Of a DNA stretch of 45,696 nucleotides, positions 6,671 through 14,969 are shown piece by piece (within the stretch, counting starts at the first letter, position 1; each line of letters begins with the position of its first letter). The DNA is from Deltaproteobacteria bacterium (GTDB taxonomy: Bacteria; Desulfobacterota; Desulfuromonadia; Geobacterales; Pseudopelobacteraceae): positions 1 to 45,696 of the forward strand of contig JAJYCS010000010.1 of the NCBI GenBank assembly GCA_021778115.1, given 5' to 3'. The notes under the pieces were generated by a model that worked only from the letters and a program-made list of their open reading frames with translations, was not told the origin of the DNA and did no database searches. The position numbers and the translations under genes are program-made.

Positions 6671-7945
6671 ATGCATCTCCGCGTTACGATAGCCGGCCTG
6701 TGCCGCTGCGGCCTCGCCTGTCTGCTCCTGGGGCTTGCCGCCTGCACCACCGCCATACCCAGGCGTGATCTTCCCCTGGTGACCGACGAGTCCTGCGGCG
6801 AGCAGGTCAAGGTGGTTACGGTTCCGCTGCCGGTGATCGCCTCAAGTCCGAACGAAGGGGTCACCTCCGGGGCGTTGACCGCCTTTCTGATCCACAACAC
6901 CAGGGACGAGGTCTATTCGCTCCTGGCGCCCCAGATCAATCACAACCATAATTTCGGCGTCACCGGCACCCTGTATGGCGCCATCACCCCCAGCACCCAG
7001 CGCAGCCTCGAATTCAACCTCTCCCAGTCCCAGCGGACCAACTTCGACTACGAGGCCACGGTGACCGACAAGAGCCTGATGGACGGCAACCTGCGGCTTA
7101 AAGGGTTCCTGGGGTGGTATGCCGACGGTTCCGCCCGCTTCTTCGGGTTTGAGTCCCACAGCCCATCCCAGCACGAGACCAACTATACCGACCGTGAGGT
7201 GGTCTACAACCTCTCCGCCACCTGGTTTCTGGGCAGGCACTACTTTTTGGAACTGGGGGACCGGTTCCGCCAGGTCTCCATCGGCCGCGGCGCGGTGCAG
7301 AAGATCCCGTTCATCACCCAGAAGTTTACCCCTGCCGAGGTTCCCGGGGTAAACGGCTTTACCACCCACGCCCCCCGCATCTCCTTCATCTACAGCACCC
7401 TGGACGCTCCGCAGCTGGCCACCTTCGGCGGTTACGCCCGGGTGACCTTTGAGCCGACCATCAAGGCCCTGGGGGGGGCGGAGAACTACCGCCACTACGA
7501 GGTGGAACTGAAAGGGTACATCCCGGCCGGTGAGGCGAAGCGCTATATTACCGTGTTCCGGACCATGTACAACCAGACCCTGGGGGACGGCAGCAACGAC
7601 CGGGTACCGTTTCTGGAACAGAGTATTCTGGGGGGGGAGAACAGTCTGCGGGGGTACGGCCGCAACCGCTTTATCGACAGCAGTTTCCTCCTGTTGAACC
7701 TGGAGGAGCGGATCCGCCTCTTCCGTTGGGAGGTATTCAACGTGACGGCGGATTGGGAGCTGGCCCCCTTTGTCGATATGGGGGCGGTGATGGATACCTT
7801 GGATAAGGCAACACCCCAGAACTTCGAGTTTAACCCCGGTGTCGGCTTCAGGGCCATCGTCCGCCCCAATATCGTCGGGAGGGTGGATATCGGTATCGGC
7901 CGGGAAGGGCCGGCGGTCTATGTGGGATTGGGCTACCCCTTCTAG
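6671..7945 (+). CDS. BamA/TamA-like outer-membrane beta-barrel lipoprotein (surface antigen D15 family)
   Basis: A 424-residue outer-membrane protein. It begins with a lipoprotein signal ending LLLGLAAC (Cys25). The body is a chain of amphipathic strands ending 'GLGYPF', with aromatic-terminated strands as in barrels. 'GGENSLRGYGRNRF' near residue 325 matches the conserved (V/I/L)RG(F/Y) loop of the Omp85/BamA superfamily. There is no room for the POTRA repeats of BamA or TamA, so this is a POTRA-less barrel. It is divergent from the sensor kinase, sharing a 127-bp intergenic region, which suggests linked control. Cargo or function is unknown. Confidence 0.75.
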   Translation: MHLRVTIAGLCRCGLACLLLGLAACTTAIPRRDLPLVTDESCGEQVKVVTVPLPVIASSPNEGVTSGALTAFLIHNTRDEVYSLLAPQINHNHNFGVTGTLYGAITPSTQRSLEFNLSQSQRTNFDYEATVTDKSLMDGNLRLKGFLGWYADGSARFFGFESHSPSQHETNYTDREVVYNLSATWFLGRHYFLELGDRFRQVSIGRGAVQKIPFITQKFTPAEVPGVNGFTTHAPRISFIYSTLDAPQLATFGGYARVTFEPTIKALGGAENYRHYEVELKGYIPAGEAKRYITVFRTMYNQTLGDGSNDRVPFLEQSILGGENSLRGYGRNRFIDSSFLLLNLEERIRLFRWEVFNVTADWELAPFVDMGAVMDTLDKATPQNFEFNPGVGFRAIVRPNIVGRVDIGIGREGPAVYVGLGYPF

Positions 7946-8036
7946 GGGGCGCTGCCCGGCGCCCGTCATGGCAGCCGGATCGGTTCATGCAGTCGGTGCA
8001 CTGCGGTCAGCAGAACGGGAAAGAGAGAGGAACTCC

Positions 8037-8699
8037 ATGAAAATAACGGTTATCATCGGTAGCCCCCACGGTATGAAGGGAAATACCGGCATGCTGCTTG
8101 AAGAGGTTATGGCCGGCCTTGAGCCGGGTACCGAGACGGATCTGCTTGACCTTTCCCGGCTCCAGGTGCGCCCCTGCGTCGGTTGCGACCTGTGCCACCG
8201 GAACGGCATCTGCCACCTGCAGGACGATTACGAGTCCATCAAGGCGCTCCTGTTGGCCAGCGACGGTTTTATCCTGGCTTCTCCCAACTACATCTTCAGC
8301 GTCCCGGCCCAGTTAAAGGCCCTGTTCGACCGGAGCGGCGGTCTTCTGCACTGCCTGGCCCTGGAGGGGAAATACGGTGCCGTGGTGGAGACCTCCGGCG
8401 GCGGCGAGGATGACGAGGTGATCCGCTACGTGGTCCGTTTTATCAACGCCGCCGGGGCCCAGTCGGTGGGGGCCATCGGTTCCCCCATGGCCGGGGAGCG
8501 CAGCTTTCCCAAGCAGGAGATCCTCTTCGAAAAGGCCCGCAAACTGGGGGGTGAGTTGTGTCGCTGCATCCGGGAACGGGAGCATTTCCCCGACCAGGCC
8601 GGCTTCCGGGGGAGTTTCAAGGCCCGTATGAAGCGTCTGGTGGAGCATCGTAAGGATGACTGGCGGTATGAGTACCGCTACTGGCAGGAACACCACTGA
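8037..8699 (+). CDS. Iron-sulfur flavoprotein / NADPH-dependent FMN reductase family
   Basis: A 220-residue cytoplasmic flavodoxin-fold protein. It opens with the FMN-binding 'IIGSPHGMKGNTGML' loop (res ~7-21) and has a cluster of Cys47, Cys50, Cys53 and Cys59 in 'CVGCDLCHRNGIC', which fits the 4Fe-4S motif of iron-sulfur flavoproteins. 'ASPNYIFSVPAQLKALFDR' is the second conserved flavodoxin-like block. The ATG at 8037 is chosen for the AGAGAGGA site 6 bases upstream. The family shuttles electrons in anaerobes; the substrate is not known. It converges on ssb with a hairpin between them. Confidence 0.85.
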   Translation: MKITVIIGSPHGMKGNTGMLLEEVMAGLEPGTETDLLDLSRLQVRPCVGCDLCHRNGICHLQDDYESIKALLLASDGFILASPNYIFSVPAQLKALFDRSGGLLHCLALEGKYGAVVETSGGGEDDEVIRYVVRFINAAGAQSVGAIGSPMAGERSFPKQEILFEKARKLGGELCRCIREREHFPDQAGFRGSFKARMKRLVEHRKDDWRYEYRYWQEHH

Positions 8700-8723
8700 C
8701 GGCTTGCCGTGGGAAAACTGCGT

Positions 8724-8754
8724 AAAAAAAGGCGTAACCAGATCAGGTTACGCC
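8724..8754 (-). terminator. Terminator downstream of ssb
   Basis: GGCGTAACC (8731-8739) and GGTTACGCC (8746-8754) form a 9-bp stem with a 6-base loop. On the minus strand the stem is followed by seven T (8724-8730). It ends ssb and may also slow transcription arriving from the flavoprotein gene on the plus strand. Confidence 0.85.
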
Positions 8755-8780
8755 TGAATTTCTGTTTCGTCTGAGTATTC

Positions 8781-9218
8781 TCAGAACGGTATATCGTCGT
8801 CTTGGAACGGCGGCTCATCATAACTGACCGTGGTCTCGGCCACGCCGCCGGTATCGTTGCGGCGACCGGCGCCACCGGCGTCCCCTTTACCGCCCAGCAT
8901 CTGCATCCGCTCCCCCACAATCTCGGTGGTGTACTTCTCGTTGCCGTCACGGTCGGTCCACTTACGGGTCTGGAGGCGCCCTTCAATGAAGACCGTCTTG
9001 CCCTTGGCCAGGTACTCGCCAGCCACCTCGGCCTGCTTACCCCACAGGGTCACCCGATGCCACTCGGTCTTCTCTTCCCACTCGCCGCTCTGTTTATTTT
9101 TGAACCGTTCACTGGTGGCCAGGGAGAACGAGGCCACCGCCTGGCCCGAACCGGTATAACGGACCTCGGGATCTTTCCCCAGATTACCGATCAGCATTAC
9201 CTTATTGAGACTGGCCAT
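8781..9218 (-). CDS. ssb: Single-stranded DNA-binding protein
   Basis: A 145-residue SSB. The OB fold (res ~1-105) shows '[18 protein letters not shown]', '[10 protein letters not shown]', '[16 protein letters not shown]' and '[16 protein letters not shown]'. A Gly-rich linker leads to the acidic protein-docking tail ending DDDIPF. It binds ssDNA during replication, recombination and repair. The ATG at 9218 is chosen because AAGGAGGT lies 5 bases upstream. An interrupted 7-bp inverted repeat, GCTATAA/TTATAGC (9251-9275), sits in the promoter region and could be an operator. Monocistronic, with its own terminator. Confidence 0.96.
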   Translation of the reverse strand: MASLNKVMLIGNLGKDPEVRYTGSGQAVASFSLATSERFKNKQSGEWEEKTEWHRVTLWGKQAEVAGEYLAKGKTVFIEGRLQTRKWTDRDGNEKYTTEIVGERMQMLGGKGDAGGAGRRNDTGGVAETTVSYDEPPFQDDDIPF

Positions 9219-9250
9219 TACAACCTCCTTGGTCGACACCGCTCGAACGA

Positions 9251-9275
9251 GCTATAAAAGTGCTTTTCTTATAGC
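9251..9275. promoter_or_regulatory. Dyad upstream of ssb
   Basis: GCTATAA (9251-9257) and TTATAGC (9269-9275) form a perfect 7-bp inverted repeat with an 11-base spacer, 33 bases upstream of the ssb start. It also holds TATA-rich -10-like sequence. Operator function is a guess. Confidence 0.3.
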
Positions 9276-9370
9276 ATCACCGCCGGCCGCCCTGCAACCG
9301 CTTTGCGGACAGCTTGACCAGCCCCTCAAAACCCGTTAATATGTCAAGGAATTTCAAGAGGAGTCGTACC

Positions 9371-10087
9371 TTGCCTGCTACCCTGCGCGCGTTCCTGTTC
9401 ATGGGAATCTTTTTTCCGCTCACGTTTCTGATCGCCCTGAGCGCCATCATCTGCACCCTGTTTGACCACTCCGGCCGCAGTTATGCCGCCCATGCCCGGT
9501 TCTGGGGCCGCCTCGGCATCCGCCTGGCCGGGGTACGGGTGGCCGTCAGCGGCGCCGACTACCTGCCGGCGAGACCGATTATTGTCATGAGCAACCACGC
9601 CAGTAATTTCGACATCCTGGCCCTGCAAGGCTTCTTCCCCCGTGCCCTGTCCTGGATCGCCAAAAAAGAGCTGTTTCATATCCCGATATTCGGCCATTCC
9701 ATGCGGTACGGCGGCTATATCCCGCTGGACCGCGGCGACGGGCGCAAGGCGCTGAAAAGCATGGAAGCGGCCGCCGATCAGATTAGAGGCGGCAAAAGCG
9801 TCATCATCTTCCCCGAAGGGACCCGCACCCGTGACGGCCGCCTGCTACCGTTCAAGCGGGGCGGCTTCCTGCTGGCGGCCAAGGCCGGGGTGCCGGTGGT
9901 GCCGGTCACCATCAACGGCAGCTTCCGGATCAACCCCGGCGGCACGTTACGCCTCCATGGGGGGGCGGTGACGATCCAGATTCATCCGCCGATCACGGTT
10001 CCTGCCGGTATGAAGCAAACCGCGGCGGAAGCGTATCTGCTGGAACAGGTAAAAACCGGTATCGAAGCGGGGTTACAGGCGCCATGA
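9371..10087 (+). CDS. plsC: 1-acyl-sn-glycerol-3-phosphate acyltransferase
   Basis: A 238-residue membrane-bound acyltransferase that adds the second acyl chain to lysophosphatidate in phospholipid synthesis. A hydrophobic segment (res ~8-30) anchors it. The catalytic HX4D motif is HASNFD, followed by the substrate-binding 'PLDRGDGRKAL' and 'FPEGTRTRDGRL' blocks and 'VPVVPVTINGS'. The TTG at 9371 is preferred because AGAGGAG lies 8 bases before it. An in-frame ATG at 9341 and a TTG at 9314 are possible but lack a ribosome site. The stop overlaps the next start by 4 bases, so it leads a plsC - small proteins - rnj operon. Confidence 0.9.
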   Translation: MPATLRAFLFMGIFFPLTFLIALSAIICTLFDHSGRSYAAHARFWGRLGIRLAGVRVAVSGADYLPARPIIVMSNHASNFDILALQGFFPRALSWIAKKELFHIPIFGHSMRYGGYIPLDRGDGRKALKSMEAAADQIRGGKSVIIFPEGTRTRDGRLLPFKRGGFLLAAKAGVPVVPVTINGSFRINPGGTLRLHGGAVTIQIHPPITVPAGMKQTAAEAYLLEQVKTGIEAGLQAP

Positions 10088-10272
10088 TCAACGCCCCGCG
10101 CTATCTGCTGCTGGCGCTGCTGGGCGTGGCCGCCATCGCCTGGGGGCTGCCGGCCAGCCACCGCCTGAAATCACCGTGGGACAGCCTGGCCGCCCTCACC
10201 GTTCTTGCCGGCGTCGCCCTGCTGATGCTGGGGGCGCTGCTGACCGTCCTGCCCCGTTTCTTTTGGGAGTAA
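10084..10272 (+). CDS. Small two-helix membrane protein
   Basis: A 62-residue protein with two hydrophobic helices (res ~8-20 and ~35-57) joined by a short polar loop 'PASHRLKSPWDS'. No family was recognised. It overlaps plsC by 4 bases (ATGA) and ends 2 bases before the next start, so it is co-translated within the plsC-rnj operon. Position suggests a membrane-linked role; nothing in the sequence gives a function. Confidence 0.65.
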   Translation: MINAPRYLLLALLGVAAIAWGLPASHRLKSPWDSLAALTVLAGVALLMLGALLTVLPRFFWE

Positions 10273-10274
10273 CC

Positions 10275-10670
10275 ATGCCGCGTGCTATCGGTACCATCCT
10301 GATCGGTCTGTCCCTTTCCCTGTGCCTGCTCTCCGCCAACGTCTGGCAGCGGCAGCAGACCCAGTACCGAGCCGGGCTGGCCGGCGAGAGGCAGGGCGAC
10401 TTCATGGTGGCCCTGACCGGCTACGAATCGGCCATCCGGATGTACCTCCCCTTTTCCGCCACAGTCGAACGTGCGGCACAGCGGATCTGGGCCTTGGGCG
10501 TAGGGGCCGAACAGCGCCACGACAACGCGCAGGCCCTGGTGGCCTACCGCTCACTACGCAGCGCCTTCTATGGCACCCGCTGGCTGTACCAACCGGGCGG
10601 AAGCTGGATCAGCCGCTGCGATCGCAAGATCGCGGCGTTGCTGCCGCTCCGCATGAAAGAGAAACCATGA
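10275..10670 (+). CDS. Membrane-anchored small protein with TPR-like helices
   Basis: A 131-residue protein with one N-terminal membrane helix (res ~4-20), then a soluble helical domain. 'AGERQGDFMVALTGYESAIRMYLPFSATVERAAQRIWALG' and 'QRHDNAQALVAYRSLRSAFYGTRW' look like two TPR-style helix pairs. The last residues include basic stretches. The stop overlaps the RNase J start by 4 bases (ATGA). Family unknown; a possible role is anchoring or recruiting a partner at the membrane, but that is inference from architecture only. Confidence 0.65.
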   Translation: MPRAIGTILIGLSLSLCLLSANVWQRQQTQYRAGLAGERQGDFMVALTGYESAIRMYLPFSATVERAAQRIWALGVGAEQRHDNAQALVAYRSLRSAFYGTRWLYQPGGSWISRCDRKIAALLPLRMKEKP

Positions 10671-12322
10671 CTATGGATGCATTACGATTAGTGGCATTGG
10701 GCGGCCTGGGCGAGATCGGCATGAACATGATGGCCTATGAATGCGGCGACGACATCCTGCTGGTGGACGCCGGCCTGATGTTTCCTGGTGCCGACATGCC
10801 GGGCGTGGATTACGTCGTCCCCGACATCGCCTACCTGCGCGACCGGGCCGAGCGGGTACGGGGCATCCTACTCACCCACGGCCATGAGGACCATATCGGG
10901 GCGCTGCCGTTTGTGTTGCAGGATCTGCCGGTGCCGGTCTACGGCACCGCGCTGACCCTGGGCTTTGTGGCAGAAAAACTGAAAGAGTACAAGATTGAGG
11001 CCGACCTGCGGGGGGTCAGGCCTCGGGATACGGTCATACTGGGCTGTTTTACGGTTGAATTCATCCGGGTGGCCCACTCGGTGGTGGATGGCTGTGCCCT
11101 GGCGATCAGCACCCCAGAGGGGGTGGTGATCCATACCGGCGACTTCAAGCTGGACCAGACCCCGGTGGACGGCGAGGTGACCGACCTGGCCACCTTCGCT
11201 CGCTACGGCGACCAGGGGGTGCTGGCCCTCTTGTCCGATTCCACCAACGTGGAACGTGAGGGCTACACCATCTCGGAGCGGGATGTGGGTGATTCCCTGG
11301 CCGCACTGTTCCCCACCTGTCCCGGTCGGATCATCGTGGCCGCCTTCTCCAGCAACATCCACCGGGTGCAACAGGTGGCCGACGTGGCCGCGGCCAACGG
11401 CCGCAAGGTACTGTTGAACGGCCGCTCGATGATCGCCAACGTCAAGATCGCCCGGGAGCTCGGGTATTTGAACATCCCCGATGAACTGCTGATCGACCTG
11501 AAATGCCTGCCGGACCTCCCCCGCGAGGAGGTCTGCATGATCACCACCGGCAGCCAGGGTGAACCACTCTCGGCCCTCTCCCGCATCGCCATGGATGATC
11601 ACAAGCAGATTAAGGTGGAACCCGGCGATACGGTGATCCTCTCCTCCCGCTTCATCCCCGGCAATGAGCGCACCATCGCAGAGCTGATCAACCATCTCTA
11701 CCGCCGCGGCGCCGAGGTGCACCACGAGAAGGTCTCCGAGGTGCATGTCTCCGGCCATGCCAGTCAGGAAGAGCTCAAGCTGCTGATGAATATCGTACGC
11801 CCCCGTTTCTTCCTGCCGATCCACGGCGAGTACCGCCACTTGGTGCTGCACCGCCGCCTGGCCGCCAAGGTCGGCATCCCGGAGGAGCGCTGCCTGCTGG
11901 CGGTGAACGGCGAGGTGGTCAATTTCTACAGCGGTACCGCCTGCATCGAGGAGACTATCGAGACCGGCCGCGTCTTTGTGGATGGCAAAGGGGTGGGGGA
12001 TGTGGGCGAAATCGTCCTGAAAGACCGTCGCATCCTAGCCGAGGACGGCATGGTGGTGGCGATCGTCGGCCTCAACCTGAAGTCGGGTGAACTGATCTAC
12101 GGCCCGGAGATCGTGACCCGCGGGGTGGTCTACGAGGATGAGAGCCAGGATTACCTGGAACAGGCCCGCCTGGCGGCCCAGGAGGCCCTGCAGGAGCTGA
12201 ACGTCGAGATGCGCTGCGACCCGGATGAGGTGCGACAGGCGCTGCGTCAGGCGTTACGGCGCTTTTTCAAGAAGACGGTGGAGCGGCGGCCGATGATCCT
12301 GCCGGTGATTATGGAGATGTAA
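10667..12322 (+). CDS. rnj: Ribonuclease J
   Basis: A 551-residue metallo-beta-lactamase/beta-CASP ribonuclease, the normal length for RNase J. The zinc motif is THGHEDHIGA (His71, His73, Asp75, His76). Further metal and CASP motifs are in 'HSVVDGCALAI', 'HTGDFKLD', 'LSDSTNVEREGYT', 'NVHVSGHAS'-like 'VHVSGHAS' and 'PIHGEYRHL'. It acts as endo- and 5'-3' exonuclease in mRNA decay and rRNA processing. The ATG at 10667 overlaps the preceding stop; an ATG 6 bases downstream is equally possible. The gene is the last of the plsC operon and converges on the ATPase gene without an obvious terminator. Confidence 0.95.
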   Translation: MTMDALRLVALGGLGEIGMNMMAYECGDDILLVDAGLMFPGADMPGVDYVVPDIAYLRDRAERVRGILLTHGHEDHIGALPFVLQDLPVPVYGTALTLGFVAEKLKEYKIEADLRGVRPRDTVILGCFTVEFIRVAHSVVDGCALAISTPEGVVIHTGDFKLDQTPVDGEVTDLATFARYGDQGVLALLSDSTNVEREGYTISERDVGDSLAALFPTCPGRIIVAAFSSNIHRVQQVADVAAANGRKVLLNGRSMIANVKIARELGYLNIPDELLIDLKCLPDLPREEVCMITTGSQGEPLSALSRIAMDDHKQIKVEPGDTVILSSRFIPGNERTIAELINHLYRRGAEVHHEKVSEVHVSGHASQEELKLLMNIVRPRFFLPIHGEYRHLVLHRRLAAKVGIPEERCLLAVNGEVVNFYSGTACIEETIETGRVFVDGKGVGDVGEIVLKDRRILAEDGMVVAIVGLNLKSGELIYGPEIVTRGVVYEDESQDYLEQARLAAQEALQELNVEMRCDPDEVRQALRQALRRFFKKTVERRPMILPVIMEM

Positions 12323-12365
12323 GTACGCTTCCGCGTCGTTTCGCTGGAACAGGCGGATGACGCGT

Positions 12366-13556
12366 CTAAAACCCTATAAGAAAGAGGGGGCGTTTTATTC
12401 CAATGGCCTCGCCGTGGTGGGCGAGAATCAGATTTTTTTTGCCGTCAAAACCTTTGAACTGTTCGCGTCCTTTGCCTGGTCCACCGATTTCAATAACGTA
12501 CGATCCGTCATCGGACTGCACGAGGTAATCAGGCGTCTTGGCCCCCCGAGTCGATTTCAGGTAGTTGAACGAGATCCCCTTGGCAATCATCATTTCGGCG
12601 AAGAATTCCTCACGGATTGCGCCGATTGCATTGTCGAACGGCTGAAACAACAGCCGATACGGCAGCCGCATCAGCACTTTCGGCTCTTGCATGACATTGG
12701 TGCCGGCAGGCATGACACATTTCAGCACAAATGCCTTCTCAAGCAGCTGGACATACTGTTCAGCCTTGTACTTGGTTATCTTCAGGTTGTTCGCGAGCGA
12801 CGAATAGTTAATCCCGTCCGGCGGCGATGACCCGATGAAACGGACCATCCGGCGTAACAGGGGGATCTCTTCGGTCAGCAGCCTGCCGATCAGCGGAATA
12901 TCACTGGTGATGATCGTCTCGAGGACATTGCCCATGAGCGGCATCATGTTGGGCTCTTCGAGGGCGAAGGGGAACAGCCCTCCCTGCAGAAAACTATCAA
13001 AATGGATCTCCTGACGCAGATGGCCAGCCTCCCATTGCCGCTCCAGCAACTGCCTGACCGACAGCGGGGGCAGCTCCAGCCCCTTGGTGAAAAAGAGATA
13101 TTCACGGAAACTGAATGGGTTGATGGCAACCAGCGTGACCCGTCTGGAGAGATCGTAGGCGGTCTCATGGAGTGACAGGGCGACGGAGCTGGAAAAAATG
13201 ATACGCACGTTCAGGAAGTCGTAGATCTTTTTTAGTTCTTGGGCGTACTGTCTCGCGTGGTGGATCTCGTCGATGAGGAAGAATGAGAATCGGTACGTCT
13301 CATGCAGCCTCTGGATGGTCTGAAAGAGGCCGTCGATCTCAACGGCATCCAGCGAGAGGTAGCACGCGGTCTCCGGGAAAAGGGCCAGGAGCTGTTTCAG
13401 GATGACGGTCTTCCCTGAACCCCGTGGTCCCACAAGGCCTATCTGGTGTTTTCCGGTGTCGTTCAGAATGGTCTGAAACACAAATCGTTTGCGTTTCAGC
13501 GTCTTGCCTTGGGTCAGGGCGGCTTCATTCAACTGGAGGATGGTTGCGATCGCCAT
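12366..13556 (-). CDS. AAA ATPase with DUF4143-like C-terminal domain
   Basis: A 396-residue protein. The ATPase part has Walker A GPRGSGKT and Walker B 'FFLIDEIHH', followed by a sensor-like 'IIFSSSVALSLHE'. The C-terminal half contains 'NYSSLANNLKITKYKAEQYVQLLEKAFVLKCV', the winged-helix-like segment of AAA_14/DUF4143 proteins, then a nuclease-like 'TPDYLVQSDDGSYVIEIGG' block. Such proteins are common, mobile and poorly understood. The ATG at 13556 is preferred over one at 13604 because promoter-like elements lie between or over them. It is a lone gene between rnj and ispF, with lower GC than its neighbours, suggesting acquisition. Confidence 0.8.
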   Translation of the reverse strand: MAIATILQLNEAALTQGKTLKRKRFVFQTILNDTGKHQIGLVGPRGSGKTVILKQLLALFPETACYLSLDAVEIDGLFQTIQRLHETYRFSFFLIDEIHHARQYAQELKKIYDFLNVRIIFSSSVALSLHETAYDLSRRVTLVAINPFSFREYLFFTKGLELPPLSVRQLLERQWEAGHLRQEIHFDSFLQGGLFPFALEEPNMMPLMGNVLETIITSDIPLIGRLLTEEIPLLRRMVRFIGSSPPDGINYSSLANNLKITKYKAEQYVQLLEKAFVLKCVMPAGTNVMQEPKVLMRLPYRLLFQPFDNAIGAIREEFFAEMMIAKGISFNYLKSTRGAKTPDYLVQSDDGSYVIEIGGPGKGREQFKGFDGKKNLILAHHGEAIGIKRPLFLIGF

Positions 13557-13579
13557 GGCGTAACCATATACCTTGAATA

Positions 13580-13628
13580 CATTTTGGTCAATTATTTGAT
13601 ACAATGCATATCATTTTGGTAAATGATA
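13580..13628. promoter_or_regulatory. Promoter/operator region of the AAA ATPase gene
   Basis: CATTTTGGT occurs twice (13580-13588 and 13612-13620), 32 bp apart, about three helical turns. The second copy lies in a perfect 8-bp dyad, TATCATTT (13609-13616) and AAATGATA (13621-13628). On the minus strand TTTACC and TATCAA with 16-base spacing give a weak sigma70 promoter overlapping the dyad. A repressor site is plausible but unproven. Confidence 0.4.
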
Positions 13629-13705
13629 AAGCGGAAAGCGTTATTAAAAGGTGTGCGCCGAGATCATGGATGCAAGTAGCTATCGCTTGCCAGTAAAACA
13701 GGGCA

Positions 13706-14185
13706 TCATACTGTAAACCGCTCCATCACCACCACCGCATGGGCCGAGATACCCTCGGCCCTGCCGGTGAAGCCCAGACCTTCCTCGGTGGTGGCCTTGA
13801 CGTTGATCCGCTCCAGCTCAACCCCGCAGGCCCGGGCGATGTTCTCCCGCATGGCCGGTATGTGCGGCGCCATCTTGGGCTTCTGGGCAATGATGGTGGC
13901 GTCCAGGTTGCCCACCCGGTAGCCGCGCCCCCGCGTGAGCGCCACCACATGGGTCAAAAGTTTCATCGAGTCGGCCCCTTTAAAGGCCGGATCGGTGTCG
14001 GGGAAGTGCTTGCCGATATCACCCATGGCCAGCGCCCCCAAGAGGGCATCAGCGATGGCATGCAGCAGCACGTCGGCATCGGAATGCCCCAGCAATCCCT
14101 TTTCCCAAGGGATCTCCACCCCCCCCATGATCAGTTTGCGGTCCGCCACCAGCCGGTGGACGTCATAGCCATGTCCGATACGCAT
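13706..14185 (-). CDS. ispF: 2-C-methyl-D-erythritol 2,4-cyclodiphosphate synthase
   Basis: A 159-residue enzyme of the non-mevalonate isoprenoid pathway that forms the cyclic diphosphate from CDP-methylerythritol phosphate, working as a trimer. Visible motifs are '[11 protein letters not shown]' (zinc ligands Asp and His), '[21 protein letters not shown]' and '[25 protein letters not shown]'. ATG at 14185 gives the usual MRIGHGYD start; a TTG 6 bases upstream sits closer to AAGGAG and could be used instead. It starts within 10 bases of the ttcA stop, so metX-ttcA-ispF probably form one transcript. No ispD is fused or adjacent here. Confidence 0.96.
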   Translation of the reverse strand: MRIGHGYDVHRLVADRKLIMGGVEIPWEKGLLGHSDADVLLHAIADALLGALAMGDIGKHFPDTDPAFKGADSMKLLTHVVALTRGRGYRVGNLDATIIAQKPKMAPHIPAMRENIARACGVELERINVKATTEEGLGFTGRAEGISAHAVVVMERFTV

Positions 14186-14192
14186 ACTCAAG

Positions 14193-14966
14193 CTACTCCT
14201 TTGTCGTCAGTCGTTGGTCCAGCAGGTGCCGGGGCTGCAGATTGCCCAGGGCCGCCAGCAGCGAGTTTTTGACCTGTGGGATATCCTGCTGCAGTTCGTT
14301 CAGCAGCCGTTTCATCCGTTGCCGTTGCTGATCCGGGTCGCCGGCCACCGGGCAGGAACAGGATACCGAGCGGTGACCTGCCTGCTGGACCGCCTCGATG
14401 ATCTCGTCTTCAGCCAGGTAGACCAGCGGCCGGATCACCGTGATGTCGCCGGCGTCGCACCGCATGCGGGGGGCCATCGCCTTGAGGGTGCCGATGAAGA
14501 ATTGGTTCAAGAGCAGGGTTTCGATGAAGTCATCGCGGTGGTGTCCCAGGGCCAACAGGTTGCAGCCCAGCCGGCGGGCCGCACCGTACAGCGTCCCCCG
14601 CTTCAACCGGGCGCAGAAGGAGCAGTAGGATGAGCCGGGCCGCAGCTTGGCGTTGATCAGTGCGGCATGGTCGGTCTGTTCGATCTGCAGTGCCAACCCC
14701 AACGGCTCGACGAAGCGTTGGATGGCCGCGGTGTCGAAACCGCTGAAACCGGCATCCACCGTCACCGGCAGCAGCTCGTAGCGGATCGGTGCCCGCTGCT
14801 GCAGCTCGTGCAGGAGCAGCAGCATAAGCTGGGAATCCTTGCCGCCGGAGAGGCCGACACAGATCCGGTCCCCCTCTGTGATCAGGCCGAAATCGGCGAT
14901 GGCGCGGCCGACACCATGGCGCAGCCGGCGCCAGAGCTCGGGGGCGACCCCTTCCGGGCAGGCCAC
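14193..14966 (-). CDS. ttcA: TtcA-family tRNA 2-thiocytidine synthetase-like protein
   Basis: A 257-residue PP-loop ATPase. SGGKDS (40-45) binds ATP. '[14 protein letters not shown]' supplies Cys115 and Cys118, and the '[14 protein letters not shown]' block is typical of TtcA. The second cysteine motif is '[11 protein letters not shown]' (Cys203, Cys205), CxC rather than the CxxC of classical TtcA. Three cysteines are enough to hold the 4Fe-4S cluster. TtcA thiolates cytidine 32 of tRNAs; a related tRNA or sulfur-transfer role is possible. The GTG at 14966 has GGAGG 7 bases upstream and follows the metX stop by 3 bases. Confidence 0.8.
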   Translation of the reverse strand: MACPEGVAPELWRRLRHGVGRAIADFGLITEGDRICVGLSGGKDSQLMLLLLHELQQRAPIRYELLPVTVDAGFSGFDTAAIQRFVEPLGLALQIEQTDHAALINAKLRPGSSYCSFCARLKRGTLYGAARRLGCNLLALGHHRDDFIETLLLNQFFIGTLKAMAPRMRCDAGDITVIRPLVYLAEDEIIEAVQQAGHRSVSCSCPVAGDPDQQRQRMKRLLNELQQDIPQVKNSLLAALGNLQPRHLLDQRLTTKE

Positions 14967-14969
14967 GGG

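Noticed and set aside
10868-11851. 327-codon minus-strand frame inside RNase J
   Set aside because: Antisense to all RNase J metal motifs; composition is typical of a shadow frame.
12323-12365. Possible terminator between rnj and the ATPase gene
   Set aside because: CGCGTC and GACGCG can pair but the loop is long and no T run follows on either strand.
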